From an uncultured Halomicronema sp. (GTDB lineage: Bacteria > Cyanobacteriota > Cyanobacteriia > Phormidesmidales > Phormidesmidaceae): 64,000 bases of DNA. The first letter of the stretch is position 1, and every line of letters starts with the position of its first letter. The stretch covers positions 1 to 64,000 of the forward strand of contig CALCCA010000006.1 of NCBI GenBank assembly GCA_937899725.1, written 5' to 3'. The notes beneath the pieces are model-generated. The model was not told where the DNA came from and ran no database searches. It saw only the letters and a program-made list of their open reading frames with translations. This document shows, piece after piece, positions 9,739 through 17,092 of this stretch. The position numbers and the translations under genes were made by a program.

Positions 9739-9753
9739 ATTCGGTTATCGAAT
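9739..9753. promoter_or_regulatory. LysR-box (T-N11-A palindrome)
   Basis: ATTCGGTTATCGAAT is a 5+5+5 palindrome with the T-N11-A spacing that LysR proteins recognise. It lies 12-26 bp upstream of the LysR start codon, in the divergent intergenic region shared with the cupin-like gene. Confidence 0.6.
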
Positions 9754-9843
9754 GGATGGGACTCGCGGATTGTTTTGATTCTCTGTGAAAGAAGGCGTTA
9801 CCTTGACGGGCAAGCTGATACATGCTGATTGCGACAGGTTGCC

Positions 9844-10332
9844 ATGTTTGAACTGATCTCCTTTCACCGTTTCCGTGACACACCGAGTGTCCAGTTTTTT
9901 GATATTACTGTTCAAGAGTCCAATGCTCGCGATTTAGTCTTTCATAACGGTCCCGCAATCAGTCCTAACAACACGCGAGAAGGGGCGTGGCAGTTTTATC
10001 TGCACCCCAATCAAGAAGATAATCTGCTCGCGGTGTCAGGCGGTCGAACTTTTGACCTGGTCAATTTTTCTTGGCAGTATCCCCTCCATCGAGTTCGGCT
10101 GGATGCCAATCAGCACATTCTCCGGTTGCCACCGGGCACATTTCACCGCTCAGTCTCTGATCCGGATGGGTCATTAGTCATCAATCAAGCGGTGCGTACC
10201 CAAAGCGCGACCGTTGAGAGCGAGTTTCGGGTTTATGACAGCGCTGAGATTCCCCGTTTGCACCGCTTGTTGAACTCGGGTCTACAGCCGATGCGCCACG
10301 GCTTCGAAGAAGACTGGCCCATGGCTGCGTAG
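9844..10332 (+). CDS. Cupin-like hypothetical protein
   Basis: A 162-residue soluble protein without signal peptide or membrane segment. Strands such as AWQFYLHPNQEDNLLAVSGGRTFDLV and HILRLPPGTFHRSVSDPDGS resemble the two beta-barrel motifs of single-domain cupins, related to sugar epimerase-like folds. The usual metal-binding His set is incomplete, so catalysis is uncertain. The ATG at 9844 is preferred over a TTG 15 bp earlier. Its position opposite a LysR gene with a shared LysR box suggests it is that regulator's target. I do not recognise a specific function. Confidence 0.6.
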   Translation: MFELISFHRFRDTPSVQFFDITVQESNARDLVFHNGPAISPNNTREGAWQFYLHPNQEDNLLAVSGGRTFDLVNFSWQYPLHRVRLDANQHILRLPPGTFHRSVSDPDGSLVINQAVRTQSATVESEFRVYDSAEIPRLHRLLNSGLQPMRHGFEEDWPMAA

Positions 10333-10874
10333 CGCCAGAAGCGCTTAGATTGTATCAGCGTCACTCTAGGCTCTTTTACCCAGGAGCTGTCAACAAGGCT
10401 CATCGTTTTCGCAAGTTTTTGCTCAAGGGCTGTGAGCCTTGTTGTGATTGCTCTCTATCCGTTTTCTAGGCGATCAGTAGAAAGCCCTAACTATCGTAAG
10501 GTGTGTCATCGCCTCGCGTGACGCACCAAAACCAACCCTGGCGGTGCGTTGGGCTGTCGAAACAGCACCCCTACAGCAATATTTATTCATGGCTACCTAT
10601 TTTCTACTTATACCCGCAGTAGTCATTACTGGAGCAAAGTCGTTGGCAAAGCCTACTCGCCGACCATAAGCGATCTCTCGGCAACCAACTCATCAACGCA
10701 ACCGAACCTGGTTTTTGGGGCAGTATTGACGACTCTAAACCTGGCTTTATGGCGGCCAAAGCGCTTTCGCTTTCCTGCTTTCCCATGCCGACACAAATTT
10801 GAGCAACCATATTAAGGTAGACACGGTCTTATCCCGCCGATGGCTGGCACTTCTCAGCGTCAATATCACTGTTC
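10333..10874. other. Intergenic region with hairpin and degenerate repeat
   Basis: This stretch holds a 12-bp perfect inverted repeat (10391-10402 and 10433-10444). It also has a GTGCGTTGGGCTGTCGAAACAG block around 10540-10570, reminiscent of degenerate cyanobacterial interspersed repeats. Short open frames here lack coding character. Confidence 0.45.
10391..10444. terminator. Stem-loop downstream of cupin-like gene
   Basis: CAACAAGGCTCA and its exact complement flank a 30-base loop about 60 bp after the cupin-like gene. It lacks a strong T-run, so termination is only a possibility; RNA stabilisation is an alternative. Confidence 0.4.
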
Positions 10875-12218
10875 ATGACGATCTCTGTACTGTACTGGAT
10901 GCTGAAGATTGCTCAGAGCCTGCTCGGTGGGCTGGCGATTTGGGCGGCTTTGAACCTGCGAACACCTCTATTGGCAGGCGTTCGAGCTGAAGTCCTATGG
11001 CTGTTGCCGTTAGGCATTATGGGCGTACTGCTGATCGACACGCCGGAGTTGTGGCGTCGGTCCAGGCTGAACACCGTGAGATCTGCCAGTCGGTGGCTAA
11101 TTCTGGGGCTCTGCTCGGTCAGTTTGACGATTTTTGTGAGTCGCGAGATTTCGTTCTACCTGACCAAGGCTCGCGTCCTGCAGCAGGATGTCAGCCAACT
11201 CAACCGGTTGGGGCAGCATCTCGTCGTGGGCTATCGTGACTTTGATACTGTCAAAACGCTGATTGAAAAAGATGCGATTGGCGGCGTGTTTATCACGCTG
11301 CGCAATATTGAGGGTAAGTCTGCTGACACCATTCGAGCGGAAATTGCGTCGCTGCAGACGCTGCGATCGCAGCGGGGCCTACCGCCCTTGTGGATTGCGA
11401 CAGACCAAGAAGGCGGCGTTGTGTCACGTCTTTCACCGCCACTGCCTCAACTGCCCGCCCTCGCTGAGTGGATCAGCTCAGCCGCAACGGCAGCAGAACG
11501 GCAGCAGTTAGCCCAAGACTATGGTGAGCGGCAGGGCCAAGGGTTGGCCGACCTGGGCGTTAATCTAAATTTTGCGCCAGTGGTCGATCTCAACAAAGGC
11601 ATCGTGAATCCGGACGATCGCTTTTCGGTAATTTATCAACGGGCGATTTCGGCCGATAGAGCCGTGGTGACTGAGGTGGCGCAAACCTACTGTGCTGCCC
11701 TCGCCGCCCATGCGGTGCGATGTACGCTCAAGCATTTTCCGGGTTTGGGCCGCTTAGAGACCGATACTCACCTGGCGTCGGCTCATCTCGACACCCCGAT
11801 CGCTGAACTCGCTGAAGATGACTGGGTGCCCTTTCAACAAATCATGCAGCAGTCTGAGGCCTTTACGATGCTGGGGCATCCGGTGCTGACGGCAGTTGAT
11901 CCACAGCATCCGGCCTCTTTTTCTGAGGCTGTGGTGAATCAGATTTTGCGGCAGCAGTGGCGTCACGAAGGGGTTTTGATCACTGACGACTTCAGCATGG
12001 GGGCCGTATTCAAAAGTGCGGATGGGGTGGCTGGAGCGGTCGTCAAGGCGCTACAGTCCGGCATTGACTTGATTTTAATTTCCTTCGATACCGATTTGTA
12101 CTACAGCGCCATGGCAGCGCTGATCGAGGCCGAGCAGCAGCAGCTCATTACTCCTGAGCAGCTAAACGCCAGTCGCGATCGCCTGCAGCAAAACTATGCG
12201 TCACTGACCCAGCGCTAG
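10875..12218 (+). CDS. Glycoside hydrolase family 3, NagZ-like beta-N-acetylglucosaminidase
   Basis: A 447-residue protein with three hydrophobic segments at the N-terminus (about 8-30, 38-55 and 70-90) followed by a GH3 barrel. IATDQEGGVVSRL, NFAPVVDLN and the signature CTLKHFPGLGRLETDTHLAS (around residues 280-300) are typical of NagZ, and ITDDFSMGAV carries the catalytic Asp. NagZ normally removes GlcNAc from muropeptides during peptidoglycan recycling in the cytoplasm. The N-terminal membrane part is an unusual extra and could tether the enzyme to the membrane. No recycling partner is adjacent. Confidence 0.85.
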   Translation: MTISVLYWMLKIAQSLLGGLAIWAALNLRTPLLAGVRAEVLWLLPLGIMGVLLIDTPELWRRSRLNTVRSASRWLILGLCSVSLTIFVSREISFYLTKARVLQQDVSQLNRLGQHLVVGYRDFDTVKTLIEKDAIGGVFITLRNIEGKSADTIRAEIASLQTLRSQRGLPPLWIATDQEGGVVSRLSPPLPQLPALAEWISSAATAAERQQLAQDYGERQGQGLADLGVNLNFAPVVDLNKGIVNPDDRFSVIYQRAISADRAVVTEVAQTYCAALAAHAVRCTLKHFPGLGRLETDTHLASAHLDTPIAELAEDDWVPFQQIMQQSEAFTMLGHPVLTAVDPQHPASFSEAVVNQILRQQWRHEGVLITDDFSMGAVFKSADGVAGAVVKALQSGIDLILISFDTDLYYSAMAALIEAEQQQLITPEQLNASRDRLQQNYASLTQR

Positions 12219-12244
12219 AGAGCAAATCCACTATCGCCAGCCGA

Positions 12245-12703
12245 TTAAACAGCGGTATTGGCCGCCATCGATTGCAAAAAATCGAGTTGGGCCGCGCGCA
12301 TTTCAACCGTGGGATTGGCCTGGGCGATCGCCGCGATCGCCGCCTCATAGGTCGCGCCTGAGCGAATTAGGTATGCACCTAAAAACGTCGCTGTCCGTCG
12401 CCGCCCACTCGAACAATGCACCGCGACGGCTCTTTCCGCTGCTAGCTGGGCCGTGGCAAAAGCCCAAAAGTCATCCACCTGCTTCACAGTAGGGGCAGTC
12501 CCCCCAGTTGTGGGTAGCCAGAGGTGAGGCATGGCCGCGTCTTGATACCAGTCCAAATTGGCCGGATCATCCATCACCGAGACGATCGCCCCGATGCCCG
12601 CCGCTTGGAGGCTGGGCAATTCGTGAACAGCGGGCTTCTGCATGCCCGCAAGCTGACCGGGGCTGATCCACCAGATGCTTTCGGTCAAAGTTTGGGGGGG
12701 CAT
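12245..12703 (-). CDS. Dual-specificity/tyrosine phosphatase-like protein in the ars cluster
   Basis: A 152-residue phosphatase. The P-loop HCSSGRRRT (HCx5R) lies near residue 95, preceded by the general-acid-region segment LWLPTTGGTAPT. The start at 12703 (MPPQTLTESIWW) is 7 bp after arsH, whereas the longer open frame would overlap arsH. Being last in the arsH transcript, it may act in arsenic metabolism. ArsC-type arsenate reductases also derive from the tyrosine phosphatase P-loop, but this P-loop is of the dual-specificity type, and the extra cysteines needed for arsenate reduction are not obvious. Its role is therefore open. Confidence 0.75.
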   Translation of the reverse strand: MPPQTLTESIWWISPGQLAGMQKPAVHELPSLQAAGIGAIVSVMDDPANLDWYQDAAMPHLWLPTTGGTAPTVKQVDDFWAFATAQLAAERAVAVHCSSGRRRTATFLGAYLIRSGATYEAAIAAIAQANPTVEMRAAQLDFLQSMAANTAV

Positions 12704-12710
12704 GCGAACC

Positions 12711-13355
12711 TCACTGCACGGCTTTTTGGGCGGTTTCCGCAACGGCTTTGGCGGCTGCCGCTTTGCGTTCACTGTAGCGATCGGTCAGTTCTGCCGTTTT
12801 GTCGCGCAGCAGTAGGGTAAAGCGATACAGTTCTTCCATCACGTCCACGATGCGATCGCGGTAGGCCGATTCTTTCATCGTGCCGTCTTCATGGAATTCT
12901 TGATAGGCCTTCGCCACCGACGACTGATTGGGAATCGTGAACATCCGCATCCACCGCCCCAACAGCCGCATCGTATTCACCGCATTAAACGATTGTGAGC
13001 CCCCAGACACCTGCATCACCGCCAAGGTGCGGCCCTGAGTGGGACGAATCGCGCCCATCGCTAGGGGAATCCAGTCAATCTGAGTTTTCATCAATCCCGA
13101 AATGTTGCCGTGCAGTTCGGGACTCGACCACACCTGCCCTTCAGACCAGAGGGATAGCTCCCTTAACTCTTGCACTTTGGGATGGGTATCGGGTTCGGCC
13201 CCGTGCAGCGGCAAACCACGCGGGTCAAAAAAGCGCACCTCAGCCCCCAACTCGGTGATGATGCGGGCCGCTTCTTCGGCGGCCAAACGACTGTAGGAGC
13301 GTTCGCGCAGAGAGCCGTAGAGAAAGAGGATGCGGGGTGGGTGAGTGGAAGTCAT
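12711..13355 (-). CDS. arsH: ArsH NADPH-dependent FMN reductase
   Basis: A 214-residue flavoprotein. The start [22 protein letters not shown] holds the phosphate-binding loop GSLRERS of Ars[38 protein letters not shown] and [22 protein letters not shown] are highly characteristic of the family. ArsH oxidises trivalent organoarsenicals and also has quinone/Fe/chromate reductase activity. The C-terminus has an Ala/Lys-rich extension. It sits between the transglutaminase-like gene and the phosphatase, in a cluster with ArsI and two ArsR repressors. A family D hairpin lies just upstream of the start codon. Confidence 0.92.
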   Translation of the reverse strand: MTSTHPPRILFLYGSLRERSYSRLAAEEAARIITELGAEVRFFDPRGLPLHGAEPDTHPKVQELRELSLWSEGQVWSSPELHGNISGLMKTQIDWIPLAMGAIRPTQGRTLAVMQVSGGSQSFNAVNTMRLLGRWMRMFTIPNQSSVAKAYQEFHEDGTMKESAYRDRIVDVMEELYRFTLLLRDKTAELTDRYSERKAAAAKAVAETAQKAVQ

Positions 13356-13373
13356 AGACGAAGAAGTTAGGTG

Positions 13374-13443
13374 GCAGGGGCGAGGCATGCTCGATTCAAC
13401 AGTATGGGGAATGGCGTTCCTTCATCACGAGAATGCCTCGCCC
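13374..13443. repeat. Repeat family D, second copy
   Basis: The left arm at 13374-13394 (GGGGCGAGGCATGCTCGA core) and right arm at 13428-13443 match the copy at 4240-4312 with one mismatch inside the stem and a diverged outer end. It lies 18 bp upstream of arsH and 22 bp downstream of the transglutaminase-like gene, inside the reverse-strand ars cluster. It may form a structured leader for arsH. Confidence 0.75.
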
Positions 13444-13465
13444 GTACGCAATGGAAAAATCCAGC

Positions 13466-14089
13466 CTAGCTCGCTGAAGCCAGCGTATCAGTGAGGATCG
13501 AGCACTGATATTTTAGTTGGAGATCGCACGCTGCCAAAACTTCAAACACAGTTTCGTCGCTCAATTTGGCTAGCTGAGGAGCCAGTGCCTGGTAACGCCG
13601 CAAGTAGGTCACGTAATAGGTTTGGTGCTGTTCAGGGGATAGATCAGGCGCGACTTGAACCACAAAGTCGTAGTCCTCAATGGTTTTGTTTTTGCCGTTA
13701 CAGTTGCCTGCAGTTAGGTCTACTCGATGGGTTGCATAAACCAAAAAGCAGTGACTCTGAGGAATAAAATCGAGGCCATAGGGGGCCAGCAAGGCATCGA
13801 CCCCGGTGACAATTTCATCATTGAGACGATAGAAGCCTAGATTCTTCTGAATGGGTAAACCCTGTTCTTGGGCCAACCGGGCGATCGCGCCGTGTTTGGT
13901 GGTGCAGTTGCCATAGCCTTCCTCAAACAGAATGAGAGAGTCTTCGCTATGGGAATTTGCACCATAGGGTAAACTCTGCACCCACTGACACGCGTCATGA
14001 AAGGTCGTCAACCCTTGCTGACAGAACTTCTCAGACATGATGCCGTGAGGCTGAAGGGTCACATCGGGTAATGTTTCAATCGGCTCCAT
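13466..14089 (-). CDS. Transglutaminase-like cysteine protein in the ars cluster
   Basis: A 207-residue protein. EEGYGNCTTKHGAIARLAQE places a conserved Cys before a helix (near residue 68), and PQSHCFLVYATHRVDLTAG supplies the following His and Asp. This is the Cys-His-Asp order of the transglutaminase-like superfamily. The ATG at 14089 has an AGGAGA ribosome site, so I discarded a TTG 15 bp upstream. It lies between arsH and an ArsR gene and is probably cotranscribed with them. Several cysteines (for example in SHCF, GNCNG and ACDLQLKYQCS) could bind arsenite, but this is inference. No precise function is known to me. Confidence 0.65.
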   Translation of the reverse strand: MEPIETLPDVTLQPHGIMSEKFCQQGLTTFHDACQWVQSLPYGANSHSEDSLILFEEGYGNCTTKHGAIARLAQEQGLPIQKNLGFYRLNDEIVTGVDALLAPYGLDFIPQSHCFLVYATHRVDLTAGNCNGKNKTIEDYDFVVQVAPDLSPEQHQTYYVTYLRRYQALAPQLAKLSDETVFEVLAACDLQLKYQCSILTDTLASAS

Positions 14090-14107
14090 CGGTTCTCTCC
14101 TCAAGGT

Positions 14108-14362
14108 TTACAGCCGTTCGACGAGGCGCTTGAACGTATCGAGCATATCGGTATTGAGCTGATAGCAGCGTCGCCGCCCTTCTAACTCGCCTTGAATAAA
14201 CCCGGCTCGCTGCAGCACTCTCAGGTGATTCAGAATGGTGGCTTCAGAAAATGAGTCGATGGCGATGACGTCGCCACAGATGCACTCTGAGCGAGTGGCC
14301 AAGACTCGTAGGAGCTGGAGCCGCACCGGATGAGACAGAGCTTGAAAACAATTCGCTAGCAT
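14108..14362 (-). CDS. arsR: ArsR/SmtB family repressor (second, small)
   Basis: An 84-residue winged-helix protein: FQALSHPVRLQLLRVLATR, then ECICGDVI with a CxC pair at the start of the helix where ArsR proteins bind As(III). The DNA-recognition segment SEATILNHLRVLQRAGFI and the wing EGRRRCYQL follow. It is short, lacking an extended C-terminal helix. It sits 9 bp after arsI and 18 bp before the transglutaminase-like gene, so it is within the operon. It probably derepresses the cluster on arsenite or methylarsenite. Confidence 0.85.
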   Translation of the reverse strand: MLANCFQALSHPVRLQLLRVLATRSECICGDVIAIDSFSEATILNHLRVLQRAGFIQGELEGRRRCYQLNTDMLDTFKRLVERL

Positions 14363-14371
14363 GGCAGTCTC

Positions 14372-14815
14372 CTAAGCACAGCAAGTGCTTTGCACTTGAG
14401 CCGGAGCATCACTGGCGGAGACATTGGCTTCAGGGCTCGTATCGGCCACCTTCACAACAAAGATTTCCCAGCGATTGTTGTCAGGGTCGGTGACCCAAAC
14501 TTTGTCCTGCAGGGCATAGCAGCAGTCGGTGTCTTTTTCTTCAAACGTGGCGAGCCCGGCCGCTTGAAAGCGCGCGATCGCGGCCTCAACGGCTGCAGAG
14601 CTATCGACTTGAATTCCCAAATGAGAGAGCGAGCCGCGATCGCTGCCGTCGCCGCCCACATTCAGCGTCAAGTTCAGCCCTGGATTCTCGACATCGAATT
14701 TGGCGTAGTCCACCTTGTGCTTAACCGGCTTGAGATCAAATAGAGCCTGATAAAACGCGATCGATTGACCTAAATCGTTGACGCGCAAGGCGACATGAGT
14801 TTTAAAGGTAGCCAT
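14372..14815 (-). CDS. arsI: ArsI C-As lyase (VOC family dioxygenase)
   Basis: A 147-residue vicinal-oxygen-chelate protein. THVALRVNDLGQSIAFYQALF begins the first beta-alpha-beta module with its metal His. SHLGIQVDS gives the second His, and DTDCCYALQDKVWVTDPDNNRWEIF contains the vicinal Cys pair that binds methylarsonite and the final Glu ligand. This combination is diagnostic for ArsI, which cleaves the C-As bond of trivalent organoarsenicals such as MAs(III). A Cys-rich tail (STCCA) is extra. It lies downstream of an ArsR gene and upstream of a second one. Confidence 0.9.
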   Translation of the reverse strand: MATFKTHVALRVNDLGQSIAFYQALFDLKPVKHKVDYAKFDVENPGLNLTLNVGGDGSDRGSLSHLGIQVDSSAAVEAAIARFQAAGLATFEEKDTDCCYALQDKVWVTDPDNNRWEIFVVKVADTSPEANVSASDAPAQVQSTCCA

Positions 14816-14873
14816 TGCTTACTCCTTTGGTATTTTTGCAAACATCGAAATAAAGAACAAGCCAACTTCGCAC

Positions 14874-15260
14874 CTAATCACAGCAGTCTGAGTCTTCGGG
14901 AGAACTGGTAACCAGCATCCCTAGCTCAATATCTTCTACGTCTACAACCTGGTTGCGGGTACAGCACTCCTCAAACAAAAAGTCGATGAGGTGCTTCAAC
15001 GCCTCGGCTCGAACGTTGTACCAGATCCACTGCCGATCTTTTTCCGCCTGCACGATTCTCACCTGACGGAGCTTGTCCAAGTGGTGTGACAAAGTTGGCG
15101 CGGCAATATCCAGTTCCTTCTGAATCTCACCCGCCGGCAACCCCTTGGGATGGGCCGACAGCAACAACCGCACAATTCGTAGCCGCGAGGGCTGACCGAG
15201 CGCGGCAAACGCGGCAGCAATATCGTCAATCGAGTGTTCGGCGTCCGCCTGTATTTCCAT
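14874..15260 (-). CDS. arsR: ArsR family repressor (first gene of ars cluster)
   Basis: A 128-residue winged-helix regulator. FAALGQPSRLRIVRLLLSAHPKGLPAGEIQ, the recognition helix in TLSHHLDKLRQVRIV and the wing AEKDRQWIWYNVRAE are visible. The C-terminal part carries EECCTRNQ and a terminal DSDCCD, suggesting the As(III) site is built from C-terminal cysteines rather than the helix-3 CxC of the smaller ArsR. The ATG at 15260 is preferred over a 103-residue upstream extension that has no domain. It heads the leftward cluster and so probably autoregulates it. Confidence 0.87.
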   Translation of the reverse strand: MEIQADAEHSIDDIAAAFAALGQPSRLRIVRLLLSAHPKGLPAGEIQKELDIAAPTLSHHLDKLRQVRIVQAEKDRQWIWYNVRAEALKHLIDFLFEECCTRNQVVDVEDIELGMLVTSSPEDSDCCD

Positions 15261-15765
15261 GTTTCGATAATCGTTGAAATACTCAAAACTGTCAAGCTTT
15301 CTGAAATTCGCGGAAGCGCTTCCGCGTCTGGCCCCTTCTTTTACCGGTTGGGAATATTCTCCTAATCGCCCTGAGTGTCTCAAGAAGCTGTCGCTGGGTG
15401 ATCCACAGCGTCCGCCGCAAGGCTTTGTCCTGCTCAAGAAACGGCGAACGAATCTTTGATTAGTGGCAATGGGACCGACGATTGAGCTGTGATTATGAGA
15501 GACGACCAGAGTCCCCTGAGGCCGTGATTTACATTGCCATGATTCGGCTGATGGTGAGGCGATTGGCATAATTGCTTACATCCCTAACCCTGGTCAAACA
15601 GTCTCTTAAGTGGACGGTATATTTCTTCAGCATAGACATAGCGCTTTGGGTGCTTTAACGCTAAGTTCCACAACACTGTTGCCTACCCTAATTTTTAGTC
15701 CTGACAATGCACTAAGGTGAATCTTCGGTTTGAACGCGAGACAACGCCATAACTTGCCGCCCATC
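15261..15765. other. Intergenic region upstream of the ars cluster
   Basis: This stretch of about 505 bp should contain the ars promoter. The segment TTTCGATAATCGTTGAAA right before the arsR start is an imperfect dyad that could be the ArsR operator. Short open frames here do not look coding. Nothing else was recognised. Confidence 0.4.
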
Positions 15766-15794
15766 AAAAAAGGAGCGGTTGTGCAACCGCTCCT
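15766..15794 (-). terminator. Intrinsic terminator of the first PEP-CTERM gene
   Basis: On the reverse strand a 10-bp GC-rich stem (AGGAGCGGTT/AACCGCTCCT) is followed directly by TTTTTT. It lies about 42 bp after the stop codon of the PEP-CTERM gene. Confidence 0.8.
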
Positions 15795-15835
15795 GTCATT
15801 CTTTAAACACTCACTTGTTTGCTTGAATCGGCGAC

Positions 15836-16465
15836 TTAAGCGGTCTCTTTGCGCGATCGCTTTTGCGCTAGAAGTCCTGCAGCAACAGCACCTAAGCCGA
15901 GCATCGCCGCAGGTTCAGGAACATCCACAACCTTCTCGATCTTGAGCCGCTTCAATTTGAAATCATCGTTGAAGCCGGTGGCCGCAAAGATAAATTCGTT
16001 GCCTTCATTGAAAGATGCTTGGGGAAAGAAGAAAGTACCGAAGTCGTTATCAAAGAAGCTTCCGCCAGGAATATCTGCTGAACCAATGATGCTGCCATCA
16101 ACGAACAACGTGAAATCATCGTTGAAGCCAACGCGACTAAACGTAGCAGACACCAAACTCACAGTGTGGTCAAAGAGAAACTTTAAGCCTTCGTTGGGAC
16201 CAAAGCCATCAACCTCAAAATCATCGCCACCGCCACCGTAAACGCCAAGGCCTAACCCTGAGCGAACAACGTCTCTGGGGCCATCTTGACTAACGCCTGT
16301 AACCGTTAGACCAATGCCATCTTCTTCGTATAAGAAGGAGCTTTCTAAGTCAAAACTGCCACCCAAGCCAAAAGTCGTAGCTTGAGCCGGGTCCAAAGCA
16401 ATTGCCGTAACGCCCAGTGTGGTGGCAAAACTAGCGATCGCAGCTTTTGCAATCAAATTTTTCAT
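15836..16465 (-). CDS. PEP-CTERM sorting-signal protein
   Basis: A 209-residue exported protein. A Sec signal peptide (MKNLIAKAAIASFATTLGV, cleavage after the Ala-rich PAQA near residue 29) precedes a beta-rich, Gly/Asp/Phe-rich middle with no recognised domain. The C-terminus has VPEPAAMLGLGAVAAGLL followed by a short basic tail, the tripartite PEP-CTERM signal processed by an exosortase. No exosortase is in the window. The C-terminal 28 residues are nearly identical to those of the protein at 17093-17665, so the pair probably arose by duplication of at least the sorting module. Confidence 0.85.
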   Translation of the reverse strand: MKNLIAKAAIASFATTLGVTAIALDPAQATTFGLGGSFDLESSFLYEEDGIGLTVTGVSQDGPRDVVRSGLGLGVYGGGGDDFEVDGFGPNEGLKFLFDHTVSLVSATFSRVGFNDDFTLFVDGSIIGSADIPGGSFFDNDFGTFFFPQASFNEGNEFIFAATGFNDDFKLKRLKIEKVVDVPEPAAMLGLGAVAAGLLAQKRSRKETA

Positions 16466-17020
16466 AATTAATTTCCGTTCGAGTACAACGACAGGTCAAG
16501 GTAGTAGATGTCAGGGGCCATCTAGATCTCAGTTGGGCACGAAATTGACCGATAGTTTCAAGACAACACGAAGTCTATAGTGCGTACGTATATTTACTAA
16601 TAATCTAGATGTACCACGTCAGATCCCTGCACCTCTAGCCGGAAGACTTAGTAAGTTCTCCTGAGCTGAGATATTAGATTTATAGTGGTTTTTAGTGTAA
16701 TTCAGTAGGATAAGGCTGTGAGTTCATCTAAACAACACACGATGTGCTGAGTATTCAAGGTTGCGATCGCCGAAAATTCACGGAAGCAGGTTATGCGTGT
16801 AAAAAAGTACATCTTTTCTGGATCGCGCAAGCTTTGTTCGCGCTGTCAGATTGCCGCTGAGACTATTCCGGTGGGGTAATGGCTGAAAGTCTCAGGCTGA
16901 GTACGCAGCCTAGACGACTAATTTTTATTGTTTAATACTGCAAAGGAGTGCCGGAAAACCTTAGCGCGGTCTCTGGGCTCTTTTTGCCATTGCTGGCATC
17001 TTTTTTCATCGCAGCAACAC
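16466..17020. other. Intergenic region between two PEP-CTERM genes
   Basis: AT-rich, over 550 bp long, with no convincing ORF. It contains the promoter region of the first PEP-CTERM gene and a pair of stem-loops at 16857-16911 followed by a T-rich stretch, listed separately. Confidence 0.45.
16857..16926 (+). ncRNA. Possible small RNA: overlapping stem-loops plus T-run
   Basis: CTGAGACT at 16857-16864 pairs perfectly with AGTCTCAG at 16888-16895. An adjacent hairpin, AGGCTG...CAGCCT at 16894-16911, shares two bases with it, so the two are mutually exclusive. ATTTTT follows at 16921. The structure could terminate or form a plus-strand small RNA between the PEP-CTERM genes. I do not recognise a known riboswitch family, and expression is unproven. 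Confidence 0.25.
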
Positions 17021-17050
17021 AAAAAAGGAGCAGTCATGCAACTACTCCTT
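17021..17050 (-). terminator. Intrinsic terminator of the second PEP-CTERM gene
   Basis: On the reverse strand an AAGGAG-type stem with one mismatch is followed by TTTTTT, 43 bp after the stop codon. It resembles the terminator of the other PEP-CTERM gene in sequence and position, consistent with duplication including the 3' flank. Confidence 0.65.
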
Positions 17051-17092
17051 CAATACAGTCGATTCATTATTCAGTAGCCGAGGCGGTGAGAT

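Noticed and set aside
16795-16930. c-di-GMP or cobalamin riboswitch
   Set aside because: I compared the conserved core sequences from memory and found no match; only simple hairpins remain.
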